Source of the DNA: Gordonia pseudamarae
Lineage (GTDB): Bacteria > Actinomycetota > Actinomycetes > Mycobacteriales > Mycobacteriaceae
Assembly (NCBI RefSeq): GCF_025273675.1
Contig: NZ_CP045809.1
Coordinates: 4,712,001 to 4,776,000 of the forward strand
Direction of reading: 5' to 3'
DNA: 64,000 nucleotides
The position numbers and the translations under genes were made by a program. Below the pieces are notes generated by a model, which saw only the letters and a list, made by a program, of their open reading frames with translations, was not told where the DNA came from and did no database searches. Positions 58,539 through 64,000 of the stretch are shown one piece after another (the first letter of the stretch is position 1; each line of letters opens with the position of its first letter).

Positions 58539-59813
58539 TCAGCTGCCCGCGTAGTAGCGGCCGAGGAAGTCGTCGCGGTAGGCGAGGTAGTCGCCCGTTT
58601 CGATGGCTCGCCGGGCGCCGTCGACGAGGTTGACGATGAATGAGACGTTGTGCAGCGTCGCCAGGGTGGCGGCGAGCCCTTCTTTCGCCTTGAACAGATG
58701 ATGCAGATAGGCGCGGCTGTACTGCGAGGTGTAGTTTTCGGTGTCCGCGTCGAGTGGACCGAAATCCTTACGGTATTTCGCGTTGGTGACGTTGTAGCGG
58801 CCGTCGCGCGAATAGATCGCGCCGTTGCGGGCGACACGGGTCGGTGAGACGCAGTCAAAGGTGTCGACGCCGTTCTCGATGGCGGTGAAGATGTCGTCGG
58901 GTTCGCTGATGCCGAGCAGATGTTTGGGCGCACTCTCGGGCAGTTCGGAATTGACCCAGCCGACGATGGTGCCCAGGTTGTCCTTCTCCAGCGCACCACC
59001 GATCCCGTATCCGCCGAACCCTTTTCCGCCGGCGGCACGGTCGGCCTCGCTGAGGGCGACCAGGTCGCGCGCTGCCTTGCGGCGCAGGTCCTCGTACTGG
59101 GCACCCTGGATCACCCCCCACAGCGACTGTTGCGGCCGGTGAGCGCGTTCGGCACTGAGCCGGTTGTGTTCGGCGAGGCAGCGGATCGCCCACAGCCGGG
59201 TCCGTTCGAGTGAACTCTCCTGGTACGAGCGGGTGTTCATCAGCGTCGTCAGTTCGTCGAAGGCGAAGATGATGTCGGCGCCGAGCTGGTGCTGGATCCG
59301 CATCGACACCTCGGGGGTGAATCGATGTTTCGACCCGTCCAGGTGAGATTTGAAGGTGACGCCGTCGTCGTCGACGTCGGACAGGCGTTCCTTGCCGCCC
59401 GCGGTGAGGTCGTCGTCGGGTGCCTCTGCGGCGTCCATCGAGATGACCTTCTTGAAGCCCGCACCGAGCGACATGACCTGGAACCCGCCACTGTCGGTGT
59501 AGGTGGGTCCGCGCCAGTTCATGAAGGCACCGAGCCCGCCCGCCTCGTCGATGATCTGCGGGCCGGGCTGAAGATACAGGTGGTAGGCGTTGGCCAGCAC
59601 GGCCTGGGCGCCGAGGGCGGCCACCGACTCCGGCAGCACCGTCTTGACGGTTGCCTTGGTCCCGACCGGCACGAATGCCGGTGTGTGGATGTCACCGTGC
59701 GGCGTGTGGATGATGCCGGTGCGGCCGAGGGTGCCGGGCAGCGACGTGCCGACCGTGTAGTCGACGGGTCTGCTGCGCCCCGTCCGCGGGTCTGACGAAG
59801 ATCCATTGGTCAC
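58539..59813 (-). CDS. tgt: tRNA-guanine transglycosylase lacking the zinc cysteines
   Basis: 424 residues from GTG 59813 with gggaag upstream; the longer frame would overlap the divergent lipoprotein gene. Exchanges guanine-34 of GUN tRNAs for a 7-deazaguanine base. TIM barrel with catalytic Asp107 in YTDSGGFQVMS and nucleophile Asp320 in DTFDCVSPTRVARNG. Odd: the zinc motif CxCxxC, which stands before YSRAYLHHL in E. coli (CDCYTC), reads TENYTS here; only the His of LHNV remains. Also a 20-residue acidic insert (MDAAEAPDDDLTAGGKE). No preQ1-synthesis genes are in the window. Confidence 0.88.
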   Translation of the reverse strand: MTNGSSSDPRTGRSRPVDYTVGTSLPGTLGRTGIIHTPHGDIHTPAFVPVGTKATVKTVLPESVAALGAQAVLANAYHLYLQPGPQIIDEAGGLGAFMNWRGPTYTDSGGFQVMSLGAGFKKVISMDAAEAPDDDLTAGGKERLSDVDDDGVTFKSHLDGSKHRFTPEVSMRIQHQLGADIIFAFDELTTLMNTRSYQESSLERTRLWAIRCLAEHNRLSAERAHRPQQSLWGVIQGAQYEDLRRKAARDLVALSEADRAAGGKGFGGYGIGGALEKDNLGTIVGWVNSELPESAPKHLLGISEPDDIFTAIENGVDTFDCVSPTRVARNGAIYSRDGRYNVTNAKYRKDFGPLDADTENYTSQYSRAYLHHLFKAKEGLAATLATLHNVSFIVNLVDGARRAIETGDYLAYRDDFLGRYYAGS

Positions 59814-59883
59814 CGATGCATCTTCCCAGCTCAGTACCGGCGGTCTCAAACCGGTGAACACCGGTTCGCTACCGTAGTGAACC

Positions 59884-60429
59884 ATGACGCGCCGTACGCC
59901 CCGCCTTGCCGTTTTCGCCGCCACCGTCGCCGTGGCGCTGACGCTCGCGGCGTGCGGCTCGGAGGACGATGCGACCGGCGGCCCGTCGTCGTCCGAGGTG
60001 GCCTCCTCCACCACCTCGCACACCGCTGCCGCCGAGTCATCGGGATCCTCGTCGACGACATCGAACTCGGCTCAGCTGCGGACCGAGAATCCGTCCGCCC
60101 CGATCGTCGGTGGTCCGGTCCCGGCGTCCAAGCGCAGCTCACACAAGGCCGACCCCGATGCGGCGACCCGCACGACGACATCGGCGCCCACCCCCGCGAC
60201 CGGTGAGTGCGGCACCACGCAGGGACCGGACGGCGCTCTGCACATCGTGATCCTGGCGGGCGAGGTGACCTGCGCCGAGGCCAAGGGCCTCACCAAGGAG
60301 TACAACGCCAAGGCCATCGCCACCGGGCAGCAGAAGAAGGTCGGCGATTGGACGTGCGGGCCGTCGCAGGTACACGGCCTGCTGGCCGCCTGCCAGAAGG
60401 ATCAGTCCGTGATCGGCTTCACGCCGTAA
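59884..60429 (+). CDS. Small lipoprotein
   Basis: 181 residues. Lipoprotein signal MTRRTPRLAVFAATVAVALTLAAC with the lipobox LAAC at Cys24 (written RLAVFAATVAVALTLAAC from residue 7). Then a Ser/Thr-rich linker of about 60 residues, probably glycosylated, and a C-terminal domain (about 108-181) with GECGTTQGPDGALHIVILAG, VTCAEAKGLTKEYNAKA, WTCGPSQVHGLLAACQ: three to four cysteines likely in disulphides. This domain is common in mycolata lipoproteins; function unknown. Divergent from tgt. Confidence 0.8.
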   Translation: MTRRTPRLAVFAATVAVALTLAACGSEDDATGGPSSSEVASSTTSHTAAAESSGSSSTTSNSAQLRTENPSAPIVGGPVPASKRSSHKADPDAATRTTTSAPTPATGECGTTQGPDGALHIVILAGEVTCAEAKGLTKEYNAKAIATGQQKKVGDWTCGPSQVHGLLAACQKDQSVIGFTP

Positions 60430-60472
60430 TCGGGGTTGACCCTCACGCCGCGTGAGGGGCCACGGTGGGACT

Positions 60473-60850
60473 GTGAGCGAGAACTACGACGCCGAGGCCC
60501 AGCAGCGCTGGGGCGACACCGACGCCTGGAAGCAGAGCCGGGAACGCACCGCGAAGCTCACCAAGGAGGACTGGATCGCGGTCAAGGCCGACACCGACGC
60601 GCTGGAGGCGTCCCTGGCCGACGGGCTGCGGCGAGGGGTGCGAGCCGGCTCCGCCGAGGCGAACGCGTTGGCCGAACAACACCGGACGTCGATCGACCGC
60701 TTCTACGACTGCGACCACGAGATGCAGGTGTGCCTGGCGCACATGTATGTGGCCGATCCCCGCTTCACCAGGCATTACGACAACATCGCGCCGGGGCTGG
60801 CCCAGTTCGTGCACGACATCATCGTGGCGAATGCGGAGGCGCGGGGGTAG
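60473..60850 (+). CDS. TipAS-domain protein
   Basis: 125 residues from GTG 60473. TipAS antibiotic-recognition fold without the MerR DNA-binding part: QQRWGDTDAWKQSRERTAKLTKEDW (in its family core RWGDTDAWKQS), AEQHRTSIDRFYDCDHEMQVCLAHMY and DPRFTRHYDNIAPGLAQFV. TipAS proteins bind thiopeptide-type ligands; single-domain versions may sequester or sense such drugs. Follows the lipoprotein gene by 43 bases. Confidence 0.88.
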   Translation: MSENYDAEAQQRWGDTDAWKQSRERTAKLTKEDWIAVKADTDALEASLADGLRRGVRAGSAEANALAEQHRTSIDRFYDCDHEMQVCLAHMYVADPRFTRHYDNIAPGLAQFVHDIIVANAEARG

Positions 60851-60899
60851 CTGTCGGCCGAGTGGACTCGTTTGCTCGGCTGATCTGTTGGTGTGACGA

Positions 60900-60942
60900 G
60901 TGGGGCAGTAGTGTCAGTGATCACCTGGCACCACTGCCCCAC
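60900..60942. promoter_or_regulatory. Inverted repeat before the helicase gene
   Basis: gtggggcagt (60900-60909) pairs with actgccccac (60933-60942) around a 23-base centre. It sits between the TipAS gene and the helicase start at 60975 and could end the first transcript or bind a regulator of the second. Confidence 0.45.
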
Positions 60943-60974
60943 GCGTCCCCGAAGGATTGGTACCCGCAGGATTC

Positions 60975-63900
60975 ATGGACATCTTCAAGGTGCACCGTCA
61001 GCTGGTGGACGACTACAAGTCGTTCACAACATCAGCGGTCGATGTCCGCGAACGCAGGCTGGCACAGCACGTCCAGGAGTTGGCCGATAGGGGTGAGCAG
61101 TGGCCGGAGCCGTGGCTGTCGCTCAATCCATTGTTCGCCGATGGTGGTTCGATCACCGAGTTGGTTGCCGACGGTCTGCTGCACCCTGAATGCGAGCGGA
61201 TCTTCCGGCCGAAATCCTCGATGACCGATCTCGGTGGACGCCCGATCACGGTGCACATGCATCAGCGGGAGGCCATCGCGGCAGCACAAACCGGTGAATC
61301 ATATGTCCTCACCACCGGTACCGGTTCCGGCAAGTCGCTGGCCTACATCATTCCGATCGTGGACCGTGTTCTGCGGATGCGTGAGCGTCCACGAGGTGTC
61401 AAGGCCATCATCGTCTATCCGATGAACGCGCTGGCCAACAGCCAGGTGGGCGAACTGGAGAAGTTCCTGCGCTACGGATACGGCAACGGCAACGAGCCGG
61501 TGACGTTCGCACGGTATACCGGCCAGGAGAACGACAAGGACCGCGAGCAGATTCTGCGTGATCCGCCCGACATGCTGCTCACGAACTACGTGATGCTTGA
61601 GCTGGTCCTGACGAGGCCGGAGGAACGCAAGCGTCTGGTCCAGGTCTCCCAAGGACTACAGTTTCTGGTTCTCGATGAGTTGCACACCTACCGCGGCAGG
61701 CAGGGCGCGGACGTCGCGATGCTGGTCAGGCGAGTGCGGGATGCATGTGGGTCCCCACGCCTGCAATGTGTCGGCACGTCGGCGACGATGGCGAGCGCGG
61801 GCGATCTCGATGATCAGCGCGCAGTGGTCGCCGGTGTCGCAAGCCAGGTGTTCGGTGCTTCGGTGATTCCCGAACATGTGATCGGTGAGACCCTGACTCC
61901 CGCCACGACCGGCGATGTCGATGACCTGCCGGAGTTGCGGACGGAGATCCGGGCGGGCGGCGCCCGCGGTTCCTATGACGACCTGACGGCATCACCGCTG
62001 GCATGCTGGATCGAGTCGACATTCGGCCTCGATACCGAACCCTCCTCGGGACGGGTGATCCGGCAGAAGCCGCAACGCGTACGAGACGCGGCGGCCCTAC
62101 TGGCCGATCACAGCGGCTGCACCCCGGACGAATGTGCGACAGCGATCCGCGCGACACTTCTCGCCGGCTCGAATGCAGCACATTCGGGTACCGGCCGCCC
62201 CTTGTTCGCGTTCCGGCTCCACCAGTTCTTATCCAAGGGCGACACCGTCTACACGTCCATTGAGCCCGAACGCACTCGGCATGTGACGTCGACGTACCAG
62301 GTGGCGGTCCCCGGAGAACCACACAAAATCCTTATCCCACTGTCCTTTTGCCGCGAATGCGGCCAGGAGTATCTCGTCGTGGCCCGCACCGACGACCGCG
62401 GCACGATCCGGTATCGACCGAGGCGGGACCGGGATGCGAGCGGCGGTGATGACGCAAACGGGTACCTGTATATCTCCGAGGAGCAGCCGTGGCCGCAGGA
62501 TCCGGTCGCAGAAGGCCGCTTTCCTGATTCGTGGCTCGCGGACGGTGTGGTGATCGATCGACTGCGGCGACATCAGCCCCGGATTGTCCGAGTCGCCGTC
62601 GACGGTACCGAAGAACCCGACGGGATCGTCGCCACGTATGTTCCGTCACCGTTCCGATTTTGCCTGCGGTGCAAGGTTTCCTACGAGCAGACCCGCGGCA
62701 ACGATTTCGCCAAGCTGGCCAGCCTCGATGCCGAGGGCCGCAGTTCGGCGGTGTCCGTGGTGAGTACCTCGATTGTCCGTTCGCTGAAAGAGTTACCGAC
62801 AGCCGACCTCGATGCGGCTGCCCGAAAACTGTTGACCTTCGTCGACAATCGCCAGGATGCCAGTCTGCAAGCCGGACACTTCAACGATTTTGTTCAGGTC
62901 ACACAGATTCGCGGCGCGTTGTATCGGGCGTTGGCAGATGGACCGTTGCTGCATGACGAGGTGGCGCAGCGAGTGGTGGCCGCGCTCAACATCCCGTACG
63001 AGACATACGCGGCAAATCCGGATGCCAAGTACGGCCCGCGCAAGTCCGCCGAGCGCGCGTTCACCGCATTCATCGAGTACCGCCTGTATTCCGATCTGGA
63101 GCGGGGCTGGCGGGTGACCATGCCGAACCTGGAGCAGACGGCCCTACTGCGCATCGCGTACGAGTCGCTGACTGAGATCGCCGTAGACCAGGACCTGTGG
63201 TCGTCGAGCCCGCCAGGTCTCCGGTATGCCGATGCGGGCGCACGAAAAGAGCTGTGCCAGATAGTTCTCGATGAGTTCCGTCGCAAGTTGGCCGTTGACG
63301 TGGAGTGCTTGACCGACGACGGTTTCGACCGGTTACAGCGGCAGTCCGGCCAACACCTCACCGGGTTGTGGTCAGTCTCGGGGCGCGATCTGCCCCGTGT
63401 GGGGACGGTTTCCTCCCATCCCGGAACACCGGGGCTGTCTCGGGCCGACACCCGAATGACCGGCCGCAGCGCACTCGGCCGCTACATTCGCGATCGCAGC
63501 ACGCTGCGGAATCTGGACGGCAGCAGGCTCACCACCGCCGATGCGCAGGACGTCATCGAGAAACTCCTGGCGATCTTGGAGCGATCCGGCCTGTTGACGA
63601 AGGTATCGATTCCTGATGATCCCGGCCCCAACTATCGGCTGAAGGCGTCAGCGATCATCTGGTGCGCCGGGGACGGTGTCAATGCCGCACCAGATCAGTT
63701 GCGCCGAACCGCGAACGCCGATCAAGGAATTCGCGTGAATCCCTTCTTCCGCGATCTGTATCAGAAGGCCGCGGCCACCTTGGCCGAGATGCACGCACAT
63801 GAGCACACCGCCCAGGTGCCGTCGCAGGTCCGCGCCGACCGAGAGGACGAGTTCCGTTCCGGCGCACTGCCGGTGATGTACTGCTCACCCACAATGGAAC

Positions 63901-64000
63901 TGGGTGTCGATATTTCCAGTCTCAACGCGGTAGGGCTACGGAACGTGCCCCCGACGCCGGCGAACTATGCCCAGCGGTCAGGTCGTGCCGGGCGATCTGG
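60975..64000 (+). CDS. Large DEAD/DEAH helicase, DruE-like, incomplete at window end
   Basis: 1,008 codons from ATG 60975 with no stop before the window edge. Opens MDIFKVHRQLVDDYKSF, then WPEPWLSLNPLF. Helicase motifs: Walker A TTGTGSGKS (about 113-121), DELH box LVLDELHTYRG (about 231-241), motif III GTSATM, and motif VI-type YAQRSGRAGRSG at the very end. Two zinc ribbons between the RecA domains: FCRECGQEYLVV and FCLRCKVSYEQ. LLTFVDNRQDASLQAGHFNDF is a hallmark of the COG1205-like family with a DUF1998 C-terminus. Such proteins include DruE of Druantia and related phage-defence helicases. Partners lie beyond the window. Confidence 0.82.
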   Translation, partial: MDIFKVHRQLVDDYKSFTTSAVDVRERRLAQHVQELADRGEQWPEPWLSLNPLFADGGSITELVADGLLHPECERIFRPKSSMTDLGGRPITVHMHQREAIAAAQTGESYVLTTGTGSGKSLAYIIPIVDRVLRMRERPRGVKAIIVYPMNALANSQVGELEKFLRYGYGNGNEPVTFARYTGQENDKDREQILRDPPDMLLTNYVMLELVLTRPEERKRLVQVSQGLQFLVLDELHTYRGRQGADVAMLVRRVRDACGSPRLQCVGTSATMASAGDLDDQRAVVAGVASQVFGASVIPEHVIGETLTPATTGDVDDLPELRTEIRAGGARGSYDDLTASPLACWIESTFGLDTEPSSGRVIRQKPQRVRDAAALLADHSGCTPDECATAIRATLLAGSNAAHSGTGRPLFAFRLHQFLSKGDTVYTSIEPERTRHVTSTYQVAVPGEPHKILIPLSFCRECGQEYLVVARTDDRGTIRYRPRRDRDASGGDDANGYLYISEEQPWPQDPVAEGRFPDSWLADGVVIDRLRRHQPRIVRVAVDGTEEPDGIVATYVPSPFRFCLRCKVSYEQTRGNDFAKLASLDAEGRSSAVSVVSTSIVRSLKELPTADLDAAARKLLTFVDNRQDASLQAGHFNDFVQVTQIRGALYRALADGPLLHDEVAQRVVAALNIPYETYAANPDAKYGPRKSAERAFTAFIEYRLYSDLERGWRVTMPNLEQTALLRIAYESLTEIAVDQDLWSSSPPGLRYADAGARKELCQIVLDEFRRKLAVDVECLTDDGFDRLQRQSGQHLTGLWSVSGRDLPRVGTVSSHPGTPGLSRADTRMTGRSALGRYIRDRSTLRNLDGSRLTTADAQDVIEKLLAILERSGLLTKVSIPDDPGPNYRLKASAIIWCAGDGVNAAPDQLRRTANADQGIRVNPFFRDLYQKAAATLAEMHAHEHTAQVPSQVRADREDEFRSGALPVMYCSPTMELGVDISSLNAVGLRNVPPTPANYAQRSGRAGRS

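Overview
The window is high-GC actinobacterial DNA, most likely from a mycolic-acid-containing member of the Mycobacteriales and plausibly Gordonia-like. From memory, the backbone order leuA, murT-gatD, recR-ybaB, an FAD oxidase plus methyltransferase pair for 10-methyl fatty acids, dnaX, an aspartate aminotransferase and ligC with a LigD-type polymerase matches the Mycobacterium tuberculosis Rv3710-Rv3731 region. The HtaA-domain protein and several TetR, GntR and LysR regulators fit the same group.

Layout. 1-5.3 kb: end of a membrane protein, a small secreted protein, a TetR/MFS efflux pair, a nitroreductase and a PapA-like condensation-domain acyltransferase. 5.3-7.5 kb: leuA with a leader peptide and a pseudoknot of the LEU-element type, preceded by MFS transporter debris. 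7.5-16.2 kb is accessory: LysR, a GntR regulator with a fatty-acid-hydroxylase-type membrane protein, an orphan gene flanked by direct repeats, a luciferase-like monooxygenase whose 3' end is duplicated around a 2.3-kb mini-island, an IS481-family element that splits a small membrane zinc-ribbon gene, and a DAPG/phloretin-hydrolase-family gene.

16.4-28.5 kb is the most interesting region: a staphylopine-type opine metallophore locus. A minus-strand operon encodes a histidine racemase (CntK-like), a nicotianamine-synthase-like aminobutanoyltransferase (CntL-like), an opine dehydrogenase (CntM-like) and an MFS exporter. A divergent plus-strand operon encodes a nickel/peptide-type ABC importer: lipoprotein, two permeases and two ATPases. 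An EamA-type exporter lies at the far end. A Zur-like box sits in the divergent region. The first ATPase gene carries a TnpB element after its fourth codon, and the reading frame stays open through the whole insertion. The opine dehydrogenase gene ends in a 27-bp tandem repeat, one copy of which is also inserted in frame into an unrelated gene 19 kb away.

28.5-46.2 kb is mostly core: esterase, murT-gatD, family-5 uracil-DNA glycosylase, a P-loop kinase, a secreted alpha/beta hydrolase, a five-gene operon ending ybaB-recR, bfaA-bfaB, dnaX, a GT87 mannosyltransferase, an aspartate aminotransferase, the SRP RNA and tRNA-Ser(GGA). 46.2-49.5 kb is a graveyard next to that tRNA: a frameshifted DNA adenine methyltransferase, a truncated restriction endonuclease, an aldo/keto reductase, a perfect CRP-type site and a gutted Fic gene. 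49.5-60.9 kb returns to backbone: hydrolase, HtaA protein, Na/Ca exchanger, ligD-type polymerase and ligC, gluQ, two CNNM/CorC-family membrane proteins, tgt lacking its zinc cysteines, a lipoprotein and a TipAS-domain protein. The window ends inside a large DEAD/DEAH helicase resembling DruE-type defence helicases.
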